Below are positions 34,085 to 42,554 of a stretch of 64,000 nt of DNA, in pieces (the first letter of the stretch is position 1; each line of letters begins with the position of its first letter). Origin of the DNA: Vibrio chagasii (lineage in GTDB: Bacteria > Pseudomonadota > Gammaproteobacteria > Enterobacterales > Vibrionaceae); contig NZ_MSCI01000002.1 in the NCBI RefSeq assembly GCF_002954585.1, positions 846,089 to 910,088 of the forward strand, written 5' to 3'. A program made the translations under genes and the position numbers. The notes beneath the pieces are model-generated. The model searched no databases. It was not told where the DNA came from and worked only from the letters and a program-made list of their open reading frames with translations.

Positions 34085-34173
34085 GTGAAAGTATGTGGCG
34101 GTTAACTTGCTTGGAAATTACATATTTACCTAGCCAAGAACTCGAAATTCTAGCGCCTTGTGAAAAAGGCACA

Positions 34174-34296
34174 TAATAATAAATTTAAGCAGATTCGCAA
34201 TGCTTGGCACTTTCGGTTTTAATCAGCTTTAGTGTTTAGGGCACAATGGTTTAGGTCAGGTGGCAGCGTTGCTCACTACTTAATTTGGCGTTAGTT
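34174..34296 (+). repeat. attC site 4 with degraded left box
   Basis: Recognised by AGATTCGCAATGCTTGGCAC and the right end GCAGCGTTGCTCACTACTTAA...GGCGTTAGTT. The right core G/TTAGTT is intact. The left box reads TAATAAA where the others have TAACAA, so the conserved AAC is lost. Confidence 0.82.
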
Positions 34297-34329
34297 GTAC
34301 TAATTAGTATCATGAAAATGGAAAGGTTT

Positions 34330-34689
34330 ATGGTTAAAACAATTACAGATGCCGAAATAGATGAAGCTCAAAAAATGCTAGGGTTTGAATTTCCGTTGGA
34401 ATATATCGAATTCATTAAATCTGGTTATGACTTAGGCGACGCTCCTATTGAAGCTTTAGAAATATCGGATCCTCCCAGCCATGCAGATATTTTCGGGGCG
34501 TTGAAAGATGCTCGAGAGTATGACGATTTACCTGCGGAACTACTACCTATATGCGAAGATAACTCTGATTATTACTGTTTAAACCCGTGGGGTGAAGTAG
34601 TGTTTTGGTCACATAACGGTGTAACAGACGAGAAATGGGCAAATGTAGCCGAGTGGCGAGCTCAAATGATCGCGGAGTCTGAAGCGTAA
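34330..34689 (+). CDS. Cassette 5 SMI1/KNR4 (SUKH) family protein
   Basis: A 119-residue protein of the SUKH superfamily, many of which are immunity proteins against polymorphic toxins. Hallmarks are DEAQKMLGFEFPLEYIEFIKS at the start (split: DEAQKMLGFEFP, LEYIEFIKSGY), LLPICEDNSDYYCLNPWGEVVFW (split: LLPICEDNSDYYCL, GEVVFWSH) and a C-terminal Trp-rich helix. No toxin gene is next to it. ATG at 34330 follows GGAAAGG; ATG at 34312 or 34318 is possible. The attC after it is degenerate. Confidence 0.82.
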   Translation: MVKTITDAEIDEAQKMLGFEFPLEYIEFIKSGYDLGDAPIEALEISDPPSHADIFGALKDAREYDDLPAELLPICEDNSDYYCLNPWGEVVFWSHNGVTDEKWANVAEWRAQMIAESEA

Positions 34690-34695
34690 ACGTAA

Positions 34696-34823
34696 AACTA
34701 ACAAAACGCTTAAGACAGATTCGCAACAGTAGATATTTTTTACTATGCGCTGTGTTGTTGTGTTTAAAGTGGTACACAGCAGCTTTGGAATTGCGTTGTT
34801 TACACCCCAACCGTGCTTTATGT
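34696..34823 (+). repeat. attC site 5 with mutated right core
   Basis: The left box AACTAAC and central AGATTCGCAAC are good. The right end reads GTGCTTTATG where the other sites have GGCGTTATG, so the invariant GTT of the crossover core has become CTT. This site should be poorly recombined or dead. Confidence 0.78.
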
Positions 34824-35017
34824 TTTTGCCAATACCATTGATAAAGAATTCAGAGTTTAAGGATGTTTACGTTTTTGAACTCTTCATCGACGCTTTTCCC
34901 GCAATGGCCGGTGGTATGTTTGTCGCAGGTTTGATTGCATATGTTCGGGAACTACATGCTTATGAGGCTGAGCAACAGGTGTCTAAAATAACTACACCAG
35001 ATACAGACCAAATATAG
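34820..35017 (+). CDS. Small membrane protein, cassette-like
   Basis: A 65-residue protein that I do not recognise, with one hydrophobic segment (FPAMAGGMFVAGLIAYV, residues ~29-45) and a polar acidic C-terminus. The ATG at 34820 overlaps the damaged right core of attC 5, and no clear ribosome site is seen. No attC follows it directly. It may be part of a fused cassette together with the 35074 gene. Confidence 0.45.
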   Translation: MFLPIPLIKNSEFKDVYVFELFIDAFPAMAGGMFVAGLIAYVRELHAYEAEQQVSKITTPDTDQI

Positions 35018-35073
35018 CAACTTTTTATGGTGTCATGTCCTACCCTAAAAAGTAACACTTTATGGAGGTCGGT

Positions 35074-35400
35074 ATGAATATCAAAGAGTCTGATTGGAAA
35101 ATCTTTTGCGAAATAAAGAGTGAAGCAGCGAAAGTGTTTTGTACTCGTCAACTAGATGAAGCCATCAAAACGATTACTGATGAAGCAGAACCTGTAGGGA
35201 AAAGGTTCAACTTTATGTGTCAGCACTCCAAAGAATCTCAAAAGCAAATGAAGTTGTTTTTTGATGGCCATTCTCGAAGCCGAGCATTTATCCAGCTCAT
35301 GCAAATGTGCGAGGAAGGTTTGGTTGCACCAGAACAATTCGAACGCCTTTCAGAGGAACTCAAAAAAGACATTACGAGTATTCTAGAAAGAAGAGCCTAA
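35074..35400 (+). CDS. Hypothetical soluble helical protein
   Basis: A 108-residue protein with a strong start: GGAGGTCGGT before the ATG at 35074. It is helical and charged (WKIFCEIKSEAAKVFCTRQLDEA and FMCQHSKESQKQMKLFFDG, quoted in part) and ends with LKKDITSILERRA. I recognise no family. It is the last gene before the composite transposon, with no attC after it, so it marks the right end of the integron or lost its attC. Confidence 0.65.
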   Translation: MNIKESDWKIFCEIKSEAAKVFCTRQLDEAIKTITDEAEPVGKRFNFMCQHSKESQKQMKLFFDGHSRSRAFIQLMQMCEEGLVAPEQFERLSEELKKDITSILERRA

Positions 35401-35604
35401 GGAAAGTTAGTTAATCAGGCCGCTTCTTTTTCATAGCTGCAACTATCTCAATATTACTCCTTTTTATTCGCGAATTCGGATATCCGCTACAGTTCTGCTT
35501 CGACAACCTCACTTTTACGAGTTTTATTATACGAGTTGTATTGAAAATCGTAGAGTTACTTGTTTTTTCTCCTTAAAAACGCCGTTGATTTTCAAGAAAT
35601 AGCA

Positions 35605-35612
35605 CTAGAATC
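35605..35612 (+). repeat. 8-bp target duplication, left copy
   Basis: CTAGAATC directly before the left end of the first IS66-type copy. The identical 8-mer follows the right end of the second copy at 41709-41716. Confidence 0.88.
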
Positions 35613-35692
35613 GTAAGCGCTCCATAAAACCCGCATTCTAATCGCCTAGCGCGAAGAATAAGATCATGTCTCTGACCATGAGGAGATTTGAA

Positions 35693-36004
35693 ATGGGAAA
35701 ACGACACACTAATCAAGAATGGCAAACGCTCATCGAGCAGTCTGAATCGAGTTCATTGTCAACGCTTGCATTTTGTAAGCTCAATGCACTCAATCCCTCA
35801 ACGTTTTATGCTAAGCGCCAGCAACTCAAAAAAGCGGATGTCTCTCAAGGCTTTGTACGAGCAGAGGTCGTCGAAAAGACAACGAAATATCAAGCTCAAA
35901 TAGCCACCGCTAACATGACACTTCTCATCAATGATGTGGAATTGAGCATTCCTCAAGGCACGCCCGCTGCCTACCTGGCAGAACTCATTGGAGCCTTGTC
36001 ATGA
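35693..36004 (+). CDS. tnpA: IS66-type TnpA accessory protein, copy 1
   Basis: A 103-residue basic protein with an N-terminal helix-turn-helix (NQEWQTLIEQSESSSLSTLAF, quoted in part), typical of IS66 OrfA. GAGGAG precedes the ATG at 35693; an ATG at 35666 is present in this copy but is AAG in copy 2, supporting the later start. Its stop codon overlaps tnpB by 4 bp (ATGA). It differs from copy 2 at one residue (Ala for Glu in CKLNALN). Confidence 0.85.
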   Translation: MGKRHTNQEWQTLIEQSESSSLSTLAFCKLNALNPSTFYAKRQQLKKADVSQGFVRAEVVEKTTKYQAQIATANMTLLINDVELSIPQGTPAAYLAELIGALS

Positions 36005-36354
36005 AACATATGCTCAGCGCACCAGAGATTTATCTGTATCGTGAGAGTGTCGATTTTAGAAAGTCCATCAATGGCCTCGCGGCGATTATCGAAAGTGACA
36101 CCGATTTACCCTTGGGAAGCGGCGCACTGTTCCTGTTCACCAATAAACAGCGCGACAAAATCAAAGTGCTGTACTGGGATAAAACTGGCTTTGCGCTTTG
36201 GTATAAACGCCTTGAAAAAGCCAAGTATAAATGGCCTACAAAAGAGAAAAATGAGGTGTTTACTCTGACTCAATTCGAGCTTGATAGACTGCTTTCTGGC
36301 TTCACGATTATCGGCCACAAACCCGTACAAATAAAATGTTTTACAATGACTTAA
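36001..36354 (+). CDS. tnpB: IS66-type TnpB protein, copy 1
   Basis: A 117-residue IS66 Orf2 family protein, needed for transposition together with TnpA and TnpC. The family pattern is clear: YRESVDFRKSINGLAAII, GALFLFTNKQRDKIKVLYWD and GFALWYKRLEKAKY. It overlaps tnpA by 4 bp, and tnpC starts 60 bp later. The frame is intact. Confidence 0.92.
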   Translation: MKHMLSAPEIYLYRESVDFRKSINGLAAIIESDTDLPLGSGALFLFTNKQRDKIKVLYWDKTGFALWYKRLEKAKYKWPTKEKNEVFTLTQFELDRLLSGFTIIGHKPVQIKCFTMT

Positions 36355-36413
36355 TCGATAATAAAGCCTTATCCACCAAGCATTCATGGTATGGTTTCAG
36401 TATAATAAATGCC

Positions 36414-37864
36414 ATGAAAAAGACGCCAGATATCAACCCCAAAAGCCAAGATGTTGCCGAGCTACAAGCGATGGTGAAAGCTCTGATGGCGTCAGAAAAC
36501 CAATGGAAACAAGAGCGCCAGTCGCTACTCGAACAGCTCAAGCTTGCCTTTGACCGTCAGTTCGCGAAACGCTCCGAGGCACTAAAGCCTTACGATGAAT
36601 CTCAAGGTGACCTCTTCAACGAAGTGGAATGTGAAGCCGCTAAGGAAGAAGAGGTTGAAGTGGTCACGACGACCATGAAAAACAGTGTGCATGCTGCCAA
36701 CATAGTCTGCATAAAATCGGTGAAGACCGCAGTGAGAAACTTGAGTTCTCACCAGCTGTGCTCAAAGTGCTGGAATATGTTCGTCCTAAATATGCTTGTC
36801 GTCAGTGTGAGCAAACTGAAGACAACAGCCACATCGTTCAAAAACCAGCGCCTCAGAGCATCATCCCTAAAAGCTTCGCGACAGAAAGCTTGCTGGCCAA
36901 TATCATCCTTGGTAAATATCAATACGCAATGCCACTTTACCGCCAAGAGTCGCTGTTTACTCAGTCGGGTATTGAGCTATCGCGAACTACCATGGCAAGG
37001 TGGGTTATCCAAGTCAGTGAGAAGTTCACACCGCTGTATGCGGCCTTAAAAGAGCATCTACGCCAACAAGTAGTGGTTCAGGCGGATGAAACGCCGCTCA
37101 ATGTCCTTAAAGAAGATAAACAGTGTTATATGTGGCTCTACTGCTCGGGCGCAGACTCGCCCGACGCTGCACTGCCGAATGTAAAGAATATCGCCTTGTA
37201 CGACTATCAAAACAGTCGCGCGAGGGCATGCCCTGTTGCCTTCTTGGGGGATTACAGTGGTTATCTGCAAACCGATGGCTATGGTGCCTATGATGGTCTT
37301 CATCACGTAACCAATGTTGGTTGCTTGGCGCATGCACGGCGTAAGTTCATGGATGCTAAGAAGCTTCAAGGTAAAGGTAAGTCAGGTAAAGCAGATAAAG
37401 CGCTAGCCAAAATCCAGAAGCTCTATGGGATAGAATCGCGTTTAAAAGGTGCGACTGTCGAAACACGAAAAGCAGAACGTCAACAGCATGCCAAGCCGAT
37501 ACTGGATGAGCTGCACGACTGGATGACGTCTCAACAAGTAATAAGCTCTAGTCCATTAGGAAAAGCGATTAAGTATACGCTCGGCCAATGGCCCAAGCTC
37601 ATCCGCTATATCGATGACGGTCATTTATCTATCGATAATAATCGTGCTGAACGTGCCATTAAACCGCTGGTCATTGGCAGAAAAAATTGGCTCTTCTCGA
37701 ACACACCAAATGGTGCTGATGCGAGTGCGATGCTTTACAGCATCGTCGAGACGGCGAAAGCCAACGGCCTTATCCTCTACGACTACATGGTCAAGTGCAT
37801 GAAAGAGCTCGCGAAAGCGGAGCCTGATATCGATGCGCTCCTACCTTGGAACTTCAAACATTAA
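36414..37864 (+). pseudogene. tnpC: IS66-type TnpC transposase, frameshifted (copy 1)
   Basis: The transposase reads from ATG 36414 through MKKTPDINPKS to a run of five A at 36678-36682, then needs a -1 shift (or one extra A) to continue as KQCACCQHSLHKIG, the normal zinc-finger segment. The rest, including DDE residues in VVQADETPL, LQTDGYGAYDGL and NRAERAIKPL, is intact to 37864. The same 5-A run is in copy 2. It is either a shared inactivating deletion or a programmed shift. Confidence 0.85.
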
Positions 37865-37899
37865 CAACACCGCCCCGTGGGTTCATGGGGCGCATCCCC

Positions 37900-38765
37900 T
37901 TGGTTCTCTGAGCTTTTGGATTGATGAGGAGGCGATAGCCGAGTGGAAGCAAATCAAACAAGGCAAGCGTGGTAGACCTCGCCAATTCAGCGACTTAGTC
38001 ATTATTACCGCACTGATGGTGAAGCGTGTTTTCTCGATGCCATTGAGAGCGCTGCAAGGCGTTCTAGACTCCGTATTTAAGCTGGCTAACATCCCGCTTG
38101 TTTGCCCACACTACACCTGTATAAGCCGCCGAGCTAAGGAAGTTTAGGCTTCATTTAAAACCAGAACCAGAACCAGAACCACAATACAACATCTGGCCAT
38201 TGATGCAACTGGCCTCAAGGTTTATGGCGAAGGTGAATGGAAGATCAAGAAGCATGGCACTGATGGGAAGCGCAGAGTCTGGCGTAAGCTGCACATCGCA
38301 GTAGATACAGGCACCCACGAAATAGTCGCAGCAGAACTGAGTTTATCTAACGTCACTGATGCCGAAGTGCTCCCTAACTTACTCAAACAGACACATCGCA
38401 AAATCATTGATATATCAGGTGATGGTGCTTATGATACAAGAAATTGCCATGATGCCATACGGATAAAGCAAGCGGTTCCGCTTATCCCGCCACGAGAAGG
38501 AGCTGCATTCTGGGAGCAAGGGCACCCTCGCAGTTTAGCAGTAGGTTGTCAGAAGCTCTACGGCTCCAACAAAAAATGGAAAAAGTGTTATGGGTATCAC
38601 AAGCGTTCACTCTTTGAAACAGCCATGTATCGTGTGCAGCAGTTGCTAGGTGGGAGGTTAAGCTTGAGAAACTACAATGCTCAAGTTGGCGAAACCTACG
38701 CCATAATTAAAGCGCATAACAAGCTTACAGGGCTTGGTATGCCTGAAACTCAGTGTGTTGTTTAA
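37900..38765 (+). pseudogene. IS5-family transposase remnant
   Basis: Truncated at its N-terminus by the inner end of the IS66-type copy 1. It begins GSLSFWIDEEAIAEWKQ and has an in-frame TAG at 38145-38147. The same frame continues to the end with IDATGLKVYGEGEW, GDGAYDTRNCHDAI (second Asp) and YHKRSLFETAMYR (Glu), so only the start and one codon are lost. The IS903-group-like right end (GAATTACGCAACAAAGTC) is at about 38802-38819. Confidence 0.8.
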
Positions 38766-38887
38766 TAATCACTCAATCTCGGGCTGTTTGATTTTCTGTC
38801 CGAATTACGCAACAAAGTCCTGTAGAGATGATAAAAATATGGGGAGTACATTCCACCGATATAGAACTTCTTTGTACAAAATATTAT

Positions 38888-39076
38888 TCATTTATTTTTG
38901 TATAAACTGGCAATAAATGACAGTTCATCATCGGAAAGGGAACACGCTAAATCTTTCCTACAATTAACTACAACGTCTATATGTCTCTTTAAAACAATAA
39001 GTTGCTCAAAAGGTAGGCTTTCCACTAAAGCAATTACCTTTTCTGGAGGTAAGTTTTTTAAGAAATCAGAGTCCAA
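38888..39076 (-). CDS. Hypothetical 62-residue helical protein
   Basis: An unrecognised small protein inside the composite transposon. It is mostly helical (FLKNLPPEKVIALVESLPFEQ, quoted in part) with a Cys in VVNCRKDLACSLS. The start would be TTG at 39076, in the last unit of a tandem repeat (AGTCCAAT x3). No ribosome site is obvious. It is the only passenger gene besides the IS5 remnant, so confidence is modest. Confidence 0.45.
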   Translation of the reverse strand: MDSDFLKNLPPEKVIALVESLPFEQLIVLKRHIDVVVNCRKDLACSLSDDELSFIASLYKNK

Positions 39077-39093
39077 TAGTCCAATAGTCCAAT
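39070..39093 (+). repeat. 8-bp tandem repeat, three units
   Basis: AGTCCAAT three times in a row at the 5' end of the small minus-strand gene. Slippage here would alter its start region. Confidence 0.8.
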
Positions 39094-39421
39094 AGTGGTA
39101 TATTTAATGTAAATCATACTTAGCCATTAAATAAAAGCTGAAAATAAAAGAGCAAAGCTCTAAGATTAGAGCTGAAAATTTTGAAGTTGTCCCCAAAATT
39201 TGAATATAAATCAAATTAAAACCTGAGAGTTCCTCACTTCCCTTCAACTCTTCACTGGGAAAAGTAGGAAAGTGCCTAGCGTGTTCGAATGGTTTTTTCT
39301 TGAAATTCCTTATAGTAACCTTTGATACTATGGGCGACTTTACCTACGACTAAAAAGCAAATTGAGTTAACATGCCTATCGACAATAAAATCTCAATATT
39401 CTTAGGACATTCACTACAACA
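39094..39421. other. Intergenic stretch inside the composite transposon
   Basis: About 330 AT-rich bases between the small gene and the inner end of IS66-type copy 2. I see no gene, terminator or attC. Confidence 0.5.
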
Positions 39422-39456
39422 GGGGATGTGCCCCATGAACCCACGGGGCGGTGTTG

Positions 39457-40907
39457 TTAATGTTTGAAGTTCCAAGGTAGGAGCGCATCGATATCAGGCT
39501 CCGCTTTCGCGAGCTCTTTCATGCACTTGACCATGTAGTCGTAGAGGATAAGGCCGTTGGCTTTCGCCGTCTCGACGATGCTGTAAAGCATCGCACTCGC
39601 ATCAGCACCATTTGGTGTGTTCGAGAAGAGCCAATTTTTTCTGCCAATGACCAGCGGTTTAATGGCACGTTCAGCACGATTATTATCGATAGATAAATGA
39701 CCGTCATCGATATAGCGGATGAGCTTGGGCCATTGGCCGAGCGTATACTTAATCGCTTTTCCTAATGGACTAGAGCTTATTACTTGTTGAGACGTCATCC
39801 AGTCGTGCAGCTCATCCAGTATCGGCTTGGCATGCTGTTGACGTTCTGCTTTTCGTGTTTCGACAGTCGCACCTTTTAAGCGCGATTCTATCCCATAGAG
39901 CTTCTGGATTTTGGCTAGCGCTTTATCTGCTTTACCTGACTTACCTTTACCTTGAAGCTTCTTAGCATCCATGAACTTACGCCGTGCATGCGCCAAGCAA
40001 CCAACATTGGTTACGTGATGAAGACCATCATAGGCACCATAGCCATCGGTTTGCAGATAACCACTGTAATCCCCCAAGAAGGCAACAGGGCATGCCCTCG
40101 CGCGACTGTTTTGATAGTCGTACAAGGCGATATTCTTTACATTCGGCAGTGCAGCGTCGGGCGAGTCTGCGCCCGAGCAGTAGAGCCACATATAACACTG
40201 TTTATCTTCTTTAAGGACATTGAGCGGCGTTTCATCCGCCTGAACCACTACTTGTTGGCGTAGATGCTCTTTTAAGGCCGCATACAGCGGTGTGAACTTC
40301 TCACTGACTTGGATAACCCACCTTGCCATGGTAGTTCGCGATAGCTCAATACCCGACTGAGTAAACAGCGACTCTTGGCGGTAAAGTGGCATTGCGTATT
40401 GATATTTACCAAGGATGATATTGGCCAGCAAGCTTTCTGTCGCGAAGCTTTTAGGGATGATGCTCTGAGGCGCTGGTTTTTGAACGATGTGGCTGTTGTC
40501 TTCAGTTTGCTCACACTGACGACAAGCATATTTAGGACGAACATATTCCAGCACTTTGAGCACAGCTGGTGAGAACTCAAGTTTCTCACTGCGGTCTTCA
40601 CCGATTTTATGCAGACTATGTTGGCAGCATGCACACTGTTTTTCATGGTCGTCGTGACCACTTCAACCTCTTCTTCCTTAGCGGCTTCACATTCCACTTC
40701 GTTGAAGAGGTCACCTTGAGATTCATCGTAAGGCTTTAGTGCCTCGGAGCGTTTCGCGAACTGACGGTCAAAGGCAAGCTTGAGCTGTTCGAGTAGCGAC
40801 TGGCGCTCTTGTTTCCATTGGTTTTCTGACGCCATCAGAGCTTTCACCATCGCTTGTAGCTCGGCAACATCTTGGCTTTTGGGGTTGATATCTGGCGTCT
40901 TTTTCAT
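39457..40907 (-). pseudogene. tnpC: IS66-type TnpC transposase, frameshifted (copy 2)
   Basis: The translation of both parts equals copy 1, including the break at the five-A run (plus-strand TTTTT at 40639-40643). All downstream motifs (ADETPLNVL, QTDGYGAYDG, NNRAERAIKPL) are present. The start is at 40907. See copy 1 for the two explanations. Confidence 0.85.
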
Positions 40908-40966
40908 GGCATTTATTATACTGAAACCATACCATGAATGCTTGGTGGATAAGGCTTTATTATCGA

Positions 40967-41320
40967 TTAAGTCATTGTAAAACATTTTATTTGTACGGGT
41001 TTGTGGCCGATAATCGTGAAGCCAGAAAGCAGTCTATCAAGCTCGAATTGAGTCAGAGTAAACACCTCATTTTTCTCTTTTGTAGGCCATTTATACTTGG
41101 CTTTTTCAAGGCGTTTATACCAAAGCGCAAAGCCAGTTTTATCCCAGTACAGCACTTTGATTTTGTCGCGCTGTTTATTGGTGAACAGGAACAGTGCGCC
41201 GCTTCCCAAGGGTAAATCGGTGTCACTTTCGATAATCGCCGCGAGGCCATTGATGGACTTTCTAAAATCGACACTCTCACGATACAGATAAATCTCTGGT
41301 GCGCTGAGCATATGTTTCAT
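40967..41320 (-). CDS. tnpB: IS66-type TnpB protein, copy 2
   Basis: A 117-residue IS66 Orf2 protein whose translation is identical to copy 1. It overlaps tnpA by 4 bp. The frame is intact, so it can be produced from either copy. Confidence 0.92.
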   Translation of the reverse strand: MKHMLSAPEIYLYRESVDFRKSINGLAAIIESDTDLPLGSGALFLFTNKQRDKIKVLYWDKTGFALWYKRLEKAKYKWPTKEKNEVFTLTQFELDRLLSGFTIIGHKPVQIKCFTMT

Positions 41321-41628
41321 GACAAGGCTCCAATGAGTTCTGCCAGGTAGGCAGCGGGCGTGCCTTGAGGAATGCTCAATTCCACATCATTGATGAGAAG
41401 TGTCATGTTAGCGGTGGCTATTTGAGCTTGATATTTCGTTGTCTTTTCGACGACCTCTGCCCGTACAAAGCCTTGAGAGACATCCGCTTTTTTGAGTTGC
41501 TGGCGCTTAGCATAAAACGTTGAGGGGTTGAGTTCATTGAGCTTACAAAATGCAAGCGTTGACAATGAACTCGATTCAGACTGCTCGATGAGCGTTTGCC
41601 ATTCTTGATTAGTGTGTCGTTTTCCCAT
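41317..41628 (-). CDS. tnpA: IS66-type TnpA accessory protein, copy 2
   Basis: A 103-residue basic helix-turn-helix protein, the partner of copy 1 with Glu instead of Ala at CKLNELN. GAGGAG precedes the ATG at 41628. In this copy the upstream ATG of copy 1 is AAG, which supports the shared later start. Confidence 0.85.
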   Translation of the reverse strand: MGKRHTNQEWQTLIEQSESSSLSTLAFCKLNELNPSTFYAKRQQLKKADVSQGFVRAEVVEKTTKYQAQIATANMTLLINDVELSIPQGTPAAYLAELIGALS

Positions 41629-41708
41629 TTCAAATCTCCTCATGGTCAGAGACTTGATCTTATTCTTCGCGCTAGGCGATTAGAATGCGGTGTTTATGGA
41701 GCGCTTAC

Positions 41709-41716
41709 CTAGAATC
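41709..41716 (+). repeat. 8-bp target duplication, right copy
   Basis: CTAGAATC directly after the outer end of IS66-type copy 2, matching 35605-35612 exactly. Confidence 0.88.
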
Positions 41717-42554
41717 TGGATTGAGATTTCTTTCCAAAAAGTGTCAACATTACTTTGTCAATAAAACCTCTCACTAGCCCTTTAAATCCGTGCGCTCTAG
41801 GTGAGCTGAAAGTGTCACCTAGAGTGCGCGAGGGTGGGGGTTACGGGAGTTTATGCTTGTGATGCGACCAGAGCCCCACCATCACAAATTCTTGGACCAA
41901 ATGCTTTAATATTTTAGGTTTGCATGGGCGTTCGAGCTGTTATTCGGAATCTGAATCCATGATTTTTGGACAGACAAGCCGAGTGTTATGTTGTGAAAAA
42001 TGATTGTGCGGATCAGTGAATGCCTATAGGCCTTTAAAGTCTTAATACTGGATTAGTAGGTTTATTGGCTAATGGTTAGTTTAGGCGTGTTATGCCATCA
42101 AATGAGGGTTGTAGTGATTAAGCTGGGAGATGGTGTTAAGAATGGACGAAAGGCCAGAAGTGTTTTCTTGATCGCCTTTCAGTCTTGTTTGATTAGCCTA
42201 GAGTGTATTACGCGGTGGTAACGTCCTATCTAATAAACAGGAACACAAATAGGTGGCTCTTAACTGACGTCAGCTGTGCTAAAGGAGTAGTTTTTATTCA
42301 TGATGACTATATTCGTTTAGAAGTGCGTACAAGGTCATACAAGTAACATTCTAGGTGCTAGTCGGTTTTGTCTTTTTGTTTGATTCGAGTGTTGAACCTA
42401 GCGAAAAAGCGGTCTAGTCTTACTGTTAGAAAAACTACTGTATAAGTCCACCTTTCGTCCACCCTTAATCCACCCAAGCAAGATTGGGATAAAGTGGGGG
42501 AGAAGAAAGTTGATTATTTTCAGTGTATTGCGCGAGATTTACGACGTTTTTGAG
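41717..42554. other. Non-coding right arm of the island
   Basis: About 840 bp without a supported gene. It contains a hairpin with arms CTCTAGGTGA / TCACCTAGAG (41796-41825), a weak copy of the 17-bp palindrome at 41942-41956, and arm-like repeats of GTCCACC before the right end. It may be an attachment arm and remnant of lost cargo. Confidence 0.55.
42434..42475 (+). repeat. Arm-like repeats inside the right island end
   Basis: CTACTGTATAAGTCCACC matches the left-end segment at 25716. It is followed by GTCCACCC (42458-42465) and ATCCACCC (42468-42475), three related units within 34 bp. They are candidate integrase arm sites. Confidence 0.6.

Larger units (their letters stand above)
35613..37899 (+). 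mobile_element. IS66-type element, copy 1
   Basis: About 2.29 kb. The left end GTAAGCGCTCCATAAA and the right inner end near TTCATGGGGCGCATCC are inverted relatives. It holds tnpA, tnpB and a frameshifted tnpC. Its inner end truncates the IS5-family gene that follows. Confidence 0.88.
35613..41708. mobile_element. Composite transposon: two inverted IS66-type copies around an IS5-family remnant
   Basis: 6,096 bp. The outer ends are GTAAGCGCTCC... and ...GGAGCGCTTAC. The copies are inverted and nearly identical (a few substitutions), and the inner 1.5 kb contains an IS5-family fragment and a small gene. The 8-bp duplication CTAGAATC sits only at the two outer ends, and 8 bp is the usual size for IS66. 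So the whole unit moved as one piece into the island. Confidence 0.87.
39422..41708 (-). mobile_element. IS66-type element, copy 2 (inverted)
   Basis: Same length and gene order as copy 1 in reverse orientation, nearly identical in sequence. Its inner end (reading minus strand ...TGGGGCACATCC) differs from copy 1 by one base. Its outer end lies against CTAGAATC at 41709. Confidence 0.88.

Noticed and set aside
36758..37864. A separate 368-residue transposase gene starting at GTG 36758 (and its copy 39457-40563)
   Set aside because: The frame is open upstream to the five-A run and matches the missing middle of TnpC, so it is the second part of a frameshifted tnpC and not an independent gene.
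38145..38181. AACCAG tandem repeat as a regulatory repeat
   Set aside because: It is simply the Thr-Arg codon run in the IS5-family transposase remnant.
39070..39093. Possible CRISPR-like repeat
   Set aside because: Only three directly adjacent 8-bp units (AGTCCAAT) without spacers; a simple tandem repeat.
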